Positions 45,458-54,728 of a DNA stretch of 64,000 bases are shown here, piece by piece; position 1 is the stretch's first letter, and every line of letters begins with the position of its first letter. Location of the stretch: assembly GCA_963676655.2 (NCBI GenBank), contig CAXXKX010000004.1, positions 1 through 64,000 on the forward strand. The letters run 5' to 3'. The translations under genes were made by a program, and so were the position numbers. Under the pieces are notes generated by a model, which saw only the letters and a program-made list of their open reading frames with translations, was not told the origin of the DNA and made no database searches. This DNA comes from G963676655 sp963676655. Its GTDB lineage: Bacteria; Verrucomicrobiota; Lentisphaeria; Victivallales; Victivallaceae.

Positions 45458-46588
45458 ATGATTACAATTGATAAGAAAACAAAATTTGAGCAAGTCAGGG
45501 ATAATTTGCGGGAAATGCTTTTATCCGGGCAATTGACTCCAGGTAGCAGGTTTTATTCCGAAAACAAACTTACCGTCATGCTTGGTGTTGCCAGGATGAC
45601 GGTGAACAAGGCTTTATCGGTGTTGGAAAGCGAAGGTTTGCTTGAGCGGGTTCAAGGCAAAGGGACTTTTGTTACCGAAAGGGTTGATCTTTTGCGATCC
45701 GAGCGGAACGCGGCGCGGTGTCTGCCGTTAGCTTTGGTGACCAGCTACCGGCCGGAAGACGCAAAAATAATGACTTATATGAGCTTGCAATTCATTAATT
45801 ACATCGATGACAAAGCTTATGAAGCTAATTACAGTGTTAACGTCTTTAATTTTCAGGATTATGATTGTATTCCGGACGAGGCATTTTGTGAATTATGCAG
45901 CGACAAATTTTCATGTATCATTATTTATCACTTACCCGGTTTTAAAGATCTTGAGCATGAAATAAAGCGATTAAAAGATAATACCTCGATTCCGATCATA
46001 CTTGGCGGTGAGATGTCGGATCAGGTCGATTGTGTGGATTACGACCATAAATGGATTGGCTGGCGCGGCGCGGATTATCTGATGGAACTGGGGCATCGGG
46101 AATTGGCTTTTCTGGGTTATCATGCTGATTTTATGTGGATGAAGGACCGTGTCGAGGGGTTTCGGGCAGCGTGTGATGCGGCTTTGAATATTTGCGATAA
46201 TAGTAAAGCTTTCTATATAAGCGGAAATAGCTTCTTTCCCGGCGCTCAGGAAGAACTGGCTGATCTCTTTGATGATATTGTATCGTCAAGCACAGCTTTA
46301 ATGTGTGCTAATGATGAACTTGCCGCAATGTTTCTGGAGATTGCAAACCAGCGGCAGTTGGTTGTGCCGGATTATATATCGATTATTGGTGCCGATGATA
46401 GCGGGACCTTGAGGGATTTGAATTTGACAACATTCAAACTCAACGGAGAAGAAATCGCTTGTTCGTGTCTTGCCATGCTGGAAAAAAGAATTGCTCAGTC
46501 CGGCCCCCGGGTTCCGGAAACAGTCTTACTCAAACCCCGTTTACTCAGACGTCACACGACTGGAAAGTATGACGGTCATAAAAGTTAA
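45458..46588 (+). CDS. GntR-HTH regulator with LacI-type sugar-binding domain
   Basis: The ATG at 45458 with GGAG five bases upstream is the start; longer frames would begin inside the promoter. The 376-residue product has a GntR winged helix (FEQVRDNLREMLLSGQL, VARMTVNKALSVLESEG, GKGTFVTE) at residues about 8-75. A periplasmic-binding-protein-like domain of the LacI type fills the rest (MELGHRELAFLGYHADF, TALMCANDELAAMFLEIAN, ISIIGADDSG). AraR-type hybrids have this layout and respond to sugars. It probably controls the unknown 690-residue protein and the esterase behind it. Confidence 0.92.
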   Translation: MITIDKKTKFEQVRDNLREMLLSGQLTPGSRFYSENKLTVMLGVARMTVNKALSVLESEGLLERVQGKGTFVTERVDLLRSERNAARCLPLALVTSYRPEDAKIMTYMSLQFINYIDDKAYEANYSVNVFNFQDYDCIPDEAFCELCSDKFSCIIIYHLPGFKDLEHEIKRLKDNTSIPIILGGEMSDQVDCVDYDHKWIGWRGADYLMELGHRELAFLGYHADFMWMKDRVEGFRAACDAALNICDNSKAFYISGNSFFPGAQEELADLFDDIVSSSTALMCANDELAAMFLEIANQRQLVVPDYISIIGADDSGTLRDLNLTTFKLNGEEIACSCLAMLEKRIAQSGPRVPETVLLKPRLLRRHTTGKYDGHKS

Positions 46589-46634
46589 ATAATTATCATC
46601 TGAATTGATTAAATAATGTTGAAAGTTAAAAAAA

Positions 46635-48707
46635 ATGAAATACTATGATTTGGAAGCTCAGGCCGCAAGACGTGACTTGTGGATGTCCACGGTGCGGAAA
46701 AATATTGATAAATGTTTCAACCCGGACGGTTCAGGGGCCATAGGGCAGTTTGATCCGACCTGGCGCGAACCGTTGTGGATTTTGCCGGCGTTATACAAAG
46801 GCGCACAGGAACATATCGATCTGGCAAACCGGGTGCTTACCCGCTATAACAACCCTGAAACAAAATGCTCTAAAGCCGTTGACGGTACTTGCGGTCGCCG
46901 GTTTGCCATTTTCCAAAGCAATGTTACCGCCGCTTTAAGACATGCTTACGGACATTTGATGACCGATGAGGCTCGGGAAGCGGCCGACTGGCATTGCCGG
47001 GCGTTAAGCCGGACTTTCAATGGTTCTGCCCAGCCGGATTACAAGTTTCACGGAGCCAACGACAATATGCCGATGATGGCAACCTATGGTTTGATCTTTT
47101 CCGGTGAGGCGTTGGGAATTCCGGAAGCATTGGAACATGGTTTATGGAATCTTAACGAGATTCGACGGCTGCTTTCGCGTTCCGCCTGGTTCAGCGAATT
47201 CAATTCTTCGACCTATTCGCCGATAACTCTGAGCGGTATATCCCGAATCGCCGCATATTCAAAAACGCCGGAGGTCAGGGAACTGGCTCTGGATATTGAA
47301 CACCGGTTGTGGGCGGAACTCCTGCTGCATTATCATCCAGGAACTTTTATGCAGGCCGGACCGAATTGCCGGTCGTATATGATTGATTTGGCCGGGCACA
47401 CCCATACCCTGCAGGTCTTTTTATGGATGGCTTTCGGTGATCTGGTCGGACGTAACCCGATCAAAACTTACTTTAATCATGATGGACGTGAAGTTCTGCA
47501 CTTCTGCGGCAATCCCTGGCAAAGCATCGCCGAGTTCTGCGATGCGATGGACACGGAACTGCATGTGCCGGAGTATCTGGCTGAACTGGTCACGAAACGC
47601 AATTACCCGGCTTTTCACCGGGGCCGCAGTGAATGTATGGGGCGTTTCAGCAGTATGTCGGCGGTCTATCATACGGAAACCTATATGGAGGAAGAATTCA
47701 GCCTTGGCACCGTTAACGGACCGTTAGTTGGAGGTGAACAGACCACGACTTGCTACGTGACCTACAAGCGCAAGCCGGAAGTAAAGGATTTTCGCGATTC
47801 CGGGACGGTTTATTTCAGGTATTCTGATAATGACCAGTCTCCGGTTGTTTATGAAGAGTCGTTTGATGGCGCATATAAGGGCTTGCAGTTCAGCAAGAAT
47901 CAAAGCTGGTGGTATTCCATGCAGAAACAGAATGCCGCGATGGTCCTCTCCACGCCTAATTTGAAAGAACTTGACGCAGAGAACCTTGTTAGCGGAAAAC
48001 TTTGTCTCTCAGTCTATTTCCCCGCTCATTACGGCAAAATAACCCGCAGCGTTATTGGAGGTAATCAAGTTTTGGAAGGCGCTGTTGGCGAATCGTCCGA
48101 GGTTGTCCCGGTTTCGGTCGAAGCCGGCGAGGTTTTCATCCATATCCAGCCGTTGCTGCCGACCAATCTGCCGCGGAAAGCTGCGGTCCGTTTTGTCACG
48201 TTTGATAATTATGAAATCCTGGAACTGGTCAATTATGAAGGCCCGGAACGCTCTTTCACGCGAGAAGAAGCGGAGATGGTATTGAACGGGATGGTTCTGA
48301 CGGTTGCGGCACGCTCGAAATATTCTTCACTCGAAGAGTTCCATAATACAATGTCGGATGTTCTGATTCGTGATTACTACGCGGTCCAGCACCGTTTTTT
48401 CACTTTCCAGCGAAAAGATGTTACGTTTGAGGTTGTTTGCACACCTTGTCCATTCGGTATTCAGACCGAGGCAGTGGACGGGCGTACCGTGTCACGACCG
48501 GTTTTCGAGTCCAATCAGCTTGATGTCTATAAACTGCCGTTTATGACCGGGTCGGTTCCGCCGATCCGTCCTTTTTTCCCATGGCGGACCATGGAAATAG
48601 ACAAATATCCGGATCAATCCTCGATAATTGGTTCCCGCGGACTTGAAGACGAAAAGCCGTACAGCAGGCGGGACGAGTTGATAATACTAAAAAATGAAGA
48701 ACTTTAA
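46635..48707 (+). CDS. Uncharacterised 690-residue protein, possible alpha/alpha-toroid enzyme
   Basis: No signal peptide is seen. The N-terminal 350 residues are helix-rich with many conserved-looking aromatic and charged residues (FDPTWREPLWILPALYKGAQ, FHGANDNMPMMATYGLIFSG, NSSTYSPITLSGISRIAAYS), as in (alpha/alpha)-toroid glycan lyases and hydrolases. The second half is beta-rich (KNQSWWYSMQKQNAAMVLST). No family was recognised. It lies 46 bases after the sugar-responsive regulator, so it is likely an inducible carbohydrate enzyme; the reaction is unknown. Confidence 0.75.
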   Translation: MKYYDLEAQAARRDLWMSTVRKNIDKCFNPDGSGAIGQFDPTWREPLWILPALYKGAQEHIDLANRVLTRYNNPETKCSKAVDGTCGRRFAIFQSNVTAALRHAYGHLMTDEAREAADWHCRALSRTFNGSAQPDYKFHGANDNMPMMATYGLIFSGEALGIPEALEHGLWNLNEIRRLLSRSAWFSEFNSSTYSPITLSGISRIAAYSKTPEVRELALDIEHRLWAELLLHYHPGTFMQAGPNCRSYMIDLAGHTHTLQVFLWMAFGDLVGRNPIKTYFNHDGREVLHFCGNPWQSIAEFCDAMDTELHVPEYLAELVTKRNYPAFHRGRSECMGRFSSMSAVYHTETYMEEEFSLGTVNGPLVGGEQTTTCYVTYKRKPEVKDFRDSGTVYFRYSDNDQSPVVYEESFDGAYKGLQFSKNQSWWYSMQKQNAAMVLSTPNLKELDAENLVSGKLCLSVYFPAHYGKITRSVIGGNQVLEGAVGESSEVVPVSVEAGEVFIHIQPLLPTNLPRKAAVRFVTFDNYEILELVNYEGPERSFTREEAEMVLNGMVLTVAARSKYSSLEEFHNTMSDVLIRDYYAVQHRFFTFQRKDVTFEVVCTPCPFGIQTEAVDGRTVSRPVFESNQLDVYKLPFMTGSVPPIRPFFPWRTMEIDKYPDQSSIIGSRGLEDEKPYSRRDELIILKNEEL

Positions 48708-48758
48708 TGTCGAATTGCTATAACCTTTGTCACATAAATCAATAAAAAGGAAAAAAAC

Positions 48759-49673
48759 GTGAATTTCTCAAAAATCCTGAAATTACTACTCCCTTGTCTG
48801 ATTATACCTTCAATCCCGGCCGCCGACAAAACCGCGCCGCCGCCGACCTATGCCGATGTCAAGTACGGCAAAGAGGAGCGTCAGGTTCTCGACTTCTGGA
48901 AAGCTGACAGCAAAACCCCGACCCCGGTTGTCGTATTGATTCATGGCGGCGGCTGGATTCACGGCGATAAAAAGCAGGAGGCGAAAATTCAGCGCAACCT
49001 TATCCGTTATATGTTGAAAAAAGGCGTATCGGTCGCTGCCATCAATTATCGTTTTGTCCCGAAATATAAACTGCCGGTGCCGGTTTATGACGCGGCCCGG
49101 GCCGTTCAGTTCATCCGCTATAAGGCAAAAGACTGGAACATCGATAAACAACATATTGCCGCGACCGGCGGATCGGCTGGCGGTTGTACTTCTCTATGGC
49201 TGGCGACTCACGACGATATGGCCGAGCCTAAATCACCCGACCCGGTTTTAAGGGAATCCACCCGGCTTTGCGGAGTATCAGTCGGTGATGCACAAACGAC
49301 GATTGATCCGGTTCAGATCAGAGAGTGGAAGAATGACGGCGCGTTAAAACACTGTATGATCAAATGGAGCCTGGCCTTCAAGAGCAATAAAGACATGGAT
49401 GAAAACTACGAGTCGGTAAAAGCCGTCTTCAAGGAATTTTCACCGGTCAACCATCTTGATAAAAACGATCCGCCGATGTTGCTGAGATATTCTAAGCCGC
49501 TTGACCATCCGACCGGGATTCACCATGCCTTGTTCGGCTATCATTTCAAGAAAAAAGCCGACGAGTTAGGGGCTCCTGTGACTTTGGATATCAGGCACAA
49601 ACTCAAAAAAGGTGAAAAGCTGGTCAACCCCTATGTCTTTTTGCTCAAAACGCTCAAACCTGATTCCCAATAA
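48759..49673 (+). CDS. Secreted alpha/beta-hydrolase, HSL/BD-FAE-like esterase
   Basis: A GTG start with AAAAGGA eight bases upstream gives 304 residues with a signal peptide (MNFSKILKLLLPCLIIPSIPA). VVLIHGGGWIHGDKK is the oxyanion-hole loop of the hormone-sensitive-lipase family, and AATGGSAGGCTSLWLA carries the nucleophile Ser. The Asp and His are less sure (LRYSKPLDHPTGIHHALFGY). It may remove acetyl or other ester groups from polysaccharide. It lies 51 bases after the unknown 690-residue gene and converges with another esterase gene. Confidence 0.85.
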   Translation: MNFSKILKLLLPCLIIPSIPAADKTAPPPTYADVKYGKEERQVLDFWKADSKTPTPVVVLIHGGGWIHGDKKQEAKIQRNLIRYMLKKGVSVAAINYRFVPKYKLPVPVYDAARAVQFIRYKAKDWNIDKQHIAATGGSAGGCTSLWLATHDDMAEPKSPDPVLRESTRLCGVSVGDAQTTIDPVQIREWKNDGALKHCMIKWSLAFKSNKDMDENYESVKAVFKEFSPVNHLDKNDPPMLLRYSKPLDHPTGIHHALFGYHFKKKADELGAPVTLDIRHKLKKGEKLVNPYVFLLKTLKPDSQ

Positions 49674-49676
49674 GAA

Positions 49677-50429
49677 TTACGATTTACTCAGTTTGAGATA
49701 GGCTGCGGCATAACGGCGGCCAAATTCACGCTGAGATTCCGCATCGAAATGCACCTGGTCCGGATTACAGGTCAGGCCGTCTGCGGTGATGAATGCGGCA
49801 TTTTTCAGCTTTTTGACGACAGCCCGCTGGGCCGCGTCAACTTGTTTGACAACATCATTCCATGGGGCCTTGTAAAAGTGTCCAATTTGCCCGACGATGA
49901 CCGGAATATCGTCTGGCAGATCAAGTTCCCGCATGAGACGGTCGAAAAGTTCAGTCAGCTTCTGTTCGTATACCGCGGCTCTCTCCGGTTTGCAGTCGCC
50001 TTCGCCCTGGTGCCACAGTATTGCTTTGATCGTGCCGAACTGCTGCGCGTGTCTGGCGCGTTCAATGGTATCGTCATAAGGATGACTTGTGGTTTCGCTG
50101 TGATATTCGCCGGGTTCCCAGGTCTTGATCGGCGAGCCGCCGCAGGCGCAGGGGATTAAACCTGTTGTTATATCTTTTTCCGCTTCCGCCGCAATCCGGC
50201 CGAGGATGCACCCGGAACTGACTCCAGCGCAATCTTTGTCGAAATGGGTAGGCTCAATTGCCGGAACCCAATCATTCTTTTGGTCGAGCATCAAAACCCG
50301 TGGGTGCGGAACCGTATCCTGTTTTTCCACGATGCCGCGCCCGGCCATATTTGATTGTCCGATCATTAGAAATAAATGAAAGTTTTCCGGGGCAGGAAGT
50401 TTCTCTGCCGTTTCATCGTTTGTATTCAT
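49677..50429 (-). CDS. CE6/SASA-family sialate O-acetylesterase-like protein
   Basis: A 250-residue SGNH-type esterase. FLMIGQSNMAGRG holds the nucleophile Ser, AILWHQGEGDCK is block V of carbohydrate esterase family 6, and NPDQVHFDAESQREFGRRY supplies the Asp-x-x-His pair. CACGGSPIKTW is the Gly-containing oxyanion block. No signal peptide is seen, so it may de-acetylate imported sugars inside the cell. It is convergent with the esterase at 48759, with only three bases between them, and apart from xseA by 78 bp. Confidence 0.88.
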   Translation of the reverse strand: MNTNDETAEKLPAPENFHLFLMIGQSNMAGRGIVEKQDTVPHPRVLMLDQKNDWVPAIEPTHFDKDCAGVSSGCILGRIAAEAEKDITTGLIPCACGGSPIKTWEPGEYHSETTSHPYDDTIERARHAQQFGTIKAILWHQGEGDCKPERAAVYEQKLTELFDRLMRELDLPDDIPVIVGQIGHFYKAPWNDVVKQVDAAQRAVVKKLKNAAFITADGLTCNPDQVHFDAESQREFGRRYAAAYLKLSKS

Positions 50430-50507
50430 AATCTTTTCAATCTTTTATTTCTGAGACATGTATATTCTATTTTAAATTGCTCTAAATTCTAGAATGATAG
50501 CCGTACA

Positions 50508-51833
50508 TTATTCGGAGCTTGTCACATTCAAACCTATTGTTCCATCTGAAACGATTGCGGATATTTGTTGTCCGATCTTGACCGAAGATGCTGAAGAAAT
50601 AACTTTGCCGCCGGCATCTTTCAGAACAGCGTATCCCCTGTTGACAACTTTTTCCGGGTCCAGTGAGCGCAGCCGGTCGTCAAGTCCCTTGACTGCGGCA
50701 TGCAATTGTTCTTTCGACCTTTTTATATTGACTGTCAGTCGGTGTTGAAGATTATTGAGCGTAATAACACTTTTTTCTACCATATTCTGCGGACGAACCC
50801 CGGCCAATCTGGTGTGCATTTCCTGCAAGTCCATTCGCTTGTCGACTAAATTGGCCAAAGCGGAGGCCGACATGTCGCGCAATAATTCATCCAACCGCTG
50901 TTGCGGGCTTTCGAGTATCCGGGACGGCTCGCGCAGGCTATAGCTGCCAAGGACAAGCTGGAGACGCCTGTTTTGTTGTTCAAGACACAGTTTGACCACT
51001 CCGTCCAGACGTCGCACAAGGTTATTTACCGCGGAGGCCATTTCCACCCTTTGTCCTACTGCCAACTCAGCGGCCGCCGATGGCGTCGGGACCCGGAGGT
51101 CGGAAACAAAATCGCAAATCGTGAAATCTATTTCATGGCCCACCGCACTGATGACCGGGATATTACTGGCGGCTACGGCTCTGGCCAGAATTTCCGTATT
51201 GAACGGCTGGAGGTCTTCCATGCTGCCGCCGCCGCGGGTTACGACGACCACGTCGACTTGAGAGAAGCTGTTGAAGAATTCTATGCCTCTGGCTAAGACA
51301 TATTCCGCTCCGTTTCCTTGGACTGGGGCCGGATATATTTGAATGTTGACATCTGGAAACCGGCGTTCGACCACTTGAATAAAGTCGCGCAGCGCAGCGC
51401 CGTCCGGCGAGGTGACAATGCCAATCCGTCGCGGTAGTCTTGGGATCGGTTTTTTGATATCCGGATCGAACAGACCTTCAGCGTGCAGTTTATTTTTCAA
51501 TTCTTCAAACCGGCGTTGAAGATCGCCTACTCCCATCGGGCGGATCATGCGGGCCGAGAACTGATATTCTCCTCTGACCTCATATACGGTCAGGCGCCCA
51601 TACGCTTCAATTTGCGAGCCCACTTGTAAGTTCATGCTGCGGGCCTGTGGCGCGCCACCGAAAAAGACCAGCCTGATTTGGGAACGTTCATCTTTCAATG
51701 TCATATAGACGTGACCGGACGAATGAATATTCAAAGTGCCGATTTCACCCTGAATCCATAATGCTCCCATGCTGTTTTCAAGCAGTTCCCGCACGGCGGA
51801 GTTAATTTCTGAAACATGCCAGATCTTATCCAT
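50508..51833 (-). CDS. xseA: Exodeoxyribonuclease VII large subunit
   Basis: A 441-residue product of usual length. The N-terminal OB fold holds ALWIQGEIGTLNIHSSGHVY. The catalytic domain has RIGIVTSPDGAALRDFIQVV, VTRGGGSMEDLQPFN and SAVGHEIDFTICDFVSDLRV followed by PTPSAAAE. A long coiled coil and a basic C-terminus follow. It degrades single-stranded DNA to oligonucleotides with the small subunit XseB, not seen here. Its ATG overlaps the stop of the S41 protease by one base (TAATG). Confidence 0.96.
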   Translation of the reverse strand: MDKIWHVSEINSAVRELLENSMGALWIQGEIGTLNIHSSGHVYMTLKDERSQIRLVFFGGAPQARSMNLQVGSQIEAYGRLTVYEVRGEYQFSARMIRPMGVGDLQRRFEELKNKLHAEGLFDPDIKKPIPRLPRRIGIVTSPDGAALRDFIQVVERRFPDVNIQIYPAPVQGNGAEYVLARGIEFFNSFSQVDVVVVTRGGGSMEDLQPFNTEILARAVAASNIPVISAVGHEIDFTICDFVSDLRVPTPSAAAELAVGQRVEMASAVNNLVRRLDGVVKLCLEQQNRRLQLVLGSYSLREPSRILESPQQRLDELLRDMSASALANLVDKRMDLQEMHTRLAGVRPQNMVEKSVITLNNLQHRLTVNIKRSKEQLHAAVKGLDDRLRSLDPEKVVNRGYAVLKDAGGKVISSASSVKIGQQISAIVSDGTIGLNVTSSE

Positions 51834-53107
51834 TATGGTTTCTTCGCCTTCTTTAAATATTCGACCGCAACATCGAGAACCGCGTCGCGGCCTTTCAACA
51901 GATTGGCTTCTTTTTGATAAACAATTACATCAGGTGTGACGCCGATATGCTCAATTCGTTTACCGTTGACGCGGATCAGGTCGCCGAATACTGTTTGAAG
52001 CCGGAAGCCGGAGTCAAGTTTGATGAACTGTGAAGCCAGGCAGAGTCCGGACGTTCTGGTGCCGAAAAGTTTGGCTGCTTCGCTGTCCTGGAAACCGGCC
52101 GCGCAGATTTCCGCCGCGCTGCCTGAGCCGCCGTTGATCAGGATCGCCAGTGGACCGGAGAACGCAACAGACTGAGGATATGATTTGAAAGTTAATACTG
52201 TCTTCCCATTAATCATTTTGCCGAAACCTACAACTTTTTTAGACAGCCATCCGGCCAGCGCTTTGGGCATTAAGATCAAACCGCCGGGATTATTTCTCAG
52301 GTCGATAACGATTGCTTTAGCGTTCTTAAGCTTGTTCATTATATCATAGCGGACACGCCAAATCATTTTCGGGGTAAACACGGAAAAGCGGATATAACCA
52401 ATGTTGCCAGGCAGTAACCGGGACTCGTATAAAGACGCAAAACGCGGCATCATTCCCAGTTTGAACCATTCTCCGCCATTGGCCCGCCTGATCAGAGAAT
52501 AATTTTTTATATACGGTTTTCGGCCAGGACGTGCTAATTCCAGTTTTACTGTCGTTCCGGGTAACCCCCACAACAGACGCTCAGTCAGCAATGACCATGG
52601 AATTGTCGAAGTTTGCTCCGGCGCTATTTTCAAATTGTTAATGCGTTTAATGATGTCTCCGGGGCGGATTCCGGCCCGCGCCGCTGGAAAGTCAGGTCGA
52701 ACCCGTAAGATGCTGATGGAATTATCCGTTTTGCAGACTTCCACTCCTATGCCGGCGGGAACCTGTGGCGTTCCCGGGGGAGGAGGGAGTTGTGAAGCCG
52801 CCGCTTTTGAAGCAAGACTGGCTGCAGAACCAATCGGCGGCGCAACCCGCATATGACTTTGGCCTACTTCGGCGATTATTTTGTTCAGGATGATTGCAAG
52901 TTCAGCGTCAGTTTTGCTGGCAATTATATCTTTGCGATATTTTTCAAAAACTTTCTTGCGATATTTTTTATTGAAATTTTTATCAAAATGATTTTTCGCA
53001 ATTGTGTCCCAAATGTCCGAAGCTATTATATAGTTCCCGGACTTGGCCGGTTCGGCCATTAGGACAAACGGAAGTATGAAGAGAATATTGAGTAACCATC
53101 GTTTCAT
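51833..53107 (-). CDS. S41-family (Ctp-like) serine protease with PDZ domain
   Basis: A 424-residue exported protein (signal MKRWLLNILFILPFVLMAEP). A Pro/Ala-rich linker precedes the PDZ domain (GVEVCKTDNSISILRVRPDF, AARAGIRPGDIIKRINNLKI). The protease core has AIVIDLRNNPGGLILMPKAL and INGGSGSAAEICAAGF with the nucleophile Ser. The FGKG lysine of CtpA is not evident (LFGTRTSGLCLAS), so it may use the tricorn-like version of the active site. It overlaps xseA and follows the LolA-like gene by twelve bases. Confidence 0.88.
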   Translation of the reverse strand: MKRWLLNILFILPFVLMAEPAKSGNYIIASDIWDTIAKNHFDKNFNKKYRKKVFEKYRKDIIASKTDAELAIILNKIIAEVGQSHMRVAPPIGSAASLASKAAASQLPPPPGTPQVPAGIGVEVCKTDNSISILRVRPDFPAARAGIRPGDIIKRINNLKIAPEQTSTIPWSLLTERLLWGLPGTTVKLELARPGRKPYIKNYSLIRRANGGEWFKLGMMPRFASLYESRLLPGNIGYIRFSVFTPKMIWRVRYDIMNKLKNAKAIVIDLRNNPGGLILMPKALAGWLSKKVVGFGKMINGKTVLTFKSYPQSVAFSGPLAILINGGSGSAAEICAAGFQDSEAAKLFGTRTSGLCLASQFIKLDSGFRLQTVFGDLIRVNGKRIEHIGVTPDVIVYQKEANLLKGRDAVLDVAVEYLKKAKKP

Positions 53108-53119
53108 CTGGACTGCCGG

Positions 53120-53905
53120 TCAGAATTGCGGAGTTGCGGTATTTTCAACCTTTGGCGGTTGAAACGCCGAATCAGGAATGTTAGTATTGATTTTAACTGA
53201 TTTCAGAGTTTGGGTGACTATCATGTTTAAGACTTTCAGCTCTGAAATTTCAGGCCACATTATGCCGTGCACCTTTTTATATTTTTTGATTATTAACGGA
53301 GTGGTGACTTCTCCATCATTGGAATTTACCGTTATTTCAGTTTTCAATGTTAACAGTGTTTTTTTGTTAACATATAACACTGCTGGTTTCATATGGTATT
53401 TTTCAGGAATCGTACAAATCAATTTGTAGCAGTCAATACCTTCAATCTTGACTGATTTTTCGGCAAGAGTAATTTTTGAAAATAAATTTTTTAATTTGCT
53501 GTCAGGAGACGACATCTTGGTCATAAATTTGGAACTCAAGAGAACGTCCCCGGAATCCAGAGAAACCCCTGTTGCCGGAGAAGACGTCCAGGCTGTTGTA
53601 CCGTCGAATCCCTGTTTTACAGTCATAACCCCCGGAATTGAAACGATCGAAAGCATTTTGTTTTCACGCTTATAGAGCGTTTTGAAGAACATTTTTATTT
53701 GAGCCTGCTTGATTTCTGCTTCGGAATCAACCGTAAAAGAACGAATCTTTGATGCTTTATTGTCCGGATCCACAGCTTTTTCCATTGCGGAAACTATTTT
53801 CGCTGTTTCCCCGGACATTTCTGCCAAAGCAAAAATCCTGGGGCTGGCAGTAAATACCAGCAACAGAAGTAACAGGACAATTTTAATGTGCATAGGTCGG
53901 AACAT
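53120..53905 (-). CDS. LolA-like outer-membrane lipoprotein-sorting protein
   Basis: A 261-residue exported protein (signal MFRPMHIKIVLLLLLLVFTA) with AAAGGA upstream. The body is a string of beta strands with MLSIVSIPGVMTVKQGFDGT and AWTSSPATG, PAVLYVNKKTLLTLKTEITV and KKYKKVHGIMWPEISEL, the half-open barrel pattern of LolA/LolB-like proteins. Such proteins carry lipids or lipoproteins across the periplasm, which fits a diderm cell. It is followed by the S41 protease in the same operon; the Fur gene lies 41 bp upstream. Confidence 0.75.
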   Translation of the reverse strand: MFRPMHIKIVLLLLLLVFTASPRIFALAEMSGETAKIVSAMEKAVDPDNKASKIRSFTVDSEAEIKQAQIKMFFKTLYKRENKMLSIVSIPGVMTVKQGFDGTTAWTSSPATGVSLDSGDVLLSSKFMTKMSSPDSKLKNLFSKITLAEKSVKIEGIDCYKLICTIPEKYHMKPAVLYVNKKTLLTLKTEITVNSNDGEVTTPLIIKKYKKVHGIMWPEISELKVLNMIVTQTLKSVKINTNIPDSAFQPPKVENTATPQF

Positions 53906-53946
53906 ATTAAAATTCCTTTAATTGAACCGGAACTAGAAACGGACAA

Positions 53947-54396
53947 TCAGTCCTGTTCCGCCTCTTTATTACATTTGGAGCAATAACCTCTGATAATAAT
54001 TCCACCGGAAACCGGGGTGAAATCATTCTTTTTGCAGATCATTTCCAAATGATTATTGCATTCAGGAGTGAATTTGACCGGTCTGACTTCTCCGCAACTG
54101 CTGCACAGAATATGGGAGTGTCGAGTCGATTTACGGCTTTTTTCATAAACGGTTCGACCGCCCGGTAAACGCAATTCATCAAGAATACCTGCATCAACAA
54201 AAATATTGATGTTGCGATAAATAGTGGAATCTGCACCTACCGCTCCGGATTCCCGAGCAGCTTTGCACAAGTCTTCAATTGTAAAATGGCCATCCAAGGT
54301 CTGGATAACTTCTAACAATTCTTCTCGCTCCAGTGAATATCTTTTTCCTTGAGCTTTTAGATATTTTCTAAGTTTTGTCAGCTGTTTATCTGGCAT
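53947..54396 (-). CDS. Fur-family metal- or peroxide-responsive regulator
   Basis: A 149-residue product with GGGGAG upstream of the ATG. The winged helix contains TIEDLCKAARESGAVGADST and IYRNINIFVDAGILDELRLP. HSHILCSSCGEVRPV and RGYCSKCNKEAE give the two CxxC pairs (Cys98/101, Cys139/142) of the structural zinc site. His93 and His95 remain from the usual sensing site. Whether it senses iron, zinc, manganese or peroxide cannot be settled from sequence. Confidence 0.9.
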   Translation of the reverse strand: MPDKQLTKLRKYLKAQGKRYSLEREELLEVIQTLDGHFTIEDLCKAARESGAVGADSTIYRNINIFVDAGILDELRLPGGRTVYEKSRKSTRHSHILCSSCGEVRPVKFTPECNNHLEMICKKNDFTPVSGGIIIRGYCSKCNKEAEQD

Positions 54397-54728
54397 AAAC
54401 TCCCCTTTCTGATGACTAAAACAACATAATAAACAACATAAATATAAAACAAGACCTTCCTAATTATTATAAGTAAAATAACACCCTGATTTCGTTTGTC
54501 AAACTGACACAAAAATTATTCGCGCTTTTTTTCTATAATAATATAGCGAACAATATGGAACAATTATGTCTTTTTGTGCCGTAAAAGAGGTTTTATTGTT
54601 GAAAATGAAAAAGTTGATATGCCTTGTTATTGTTGGTTTTGCGCAACTGGTTCAATACAAGTTTTTACACTTGTATATCCGTTAACTTGTTTTATTTTGC
54701 AAAAATTATCATAAAAAAGAAATAATTG
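54397..54728. other. Intergenic region with Fur promoter and a small doubtful ORF
   Basis: On the minus strand TTGACA (plus 54497-54502) and TATTTT (plus 54475-54480), 16 bases apart, may drive the Fur gene. On the plus strand a frame from 54605 to 54685 would encode MKKLICLVIVGFAQLVQYKF plus six more residues, preceded by AGAGG; coding is doubtful. ATACAAGT/ACTTGTAT (54655-54676) forms a hairpin without a clean T run. Confidence 0.4.

Noticed and set aside
54605..54685. 26-codon peptide starting MKKLICLVIV
   Set aside because: Start spacing is poor, there is no homologue I recognise and the region is intergenic; kept only as a note in the intergenic entry.
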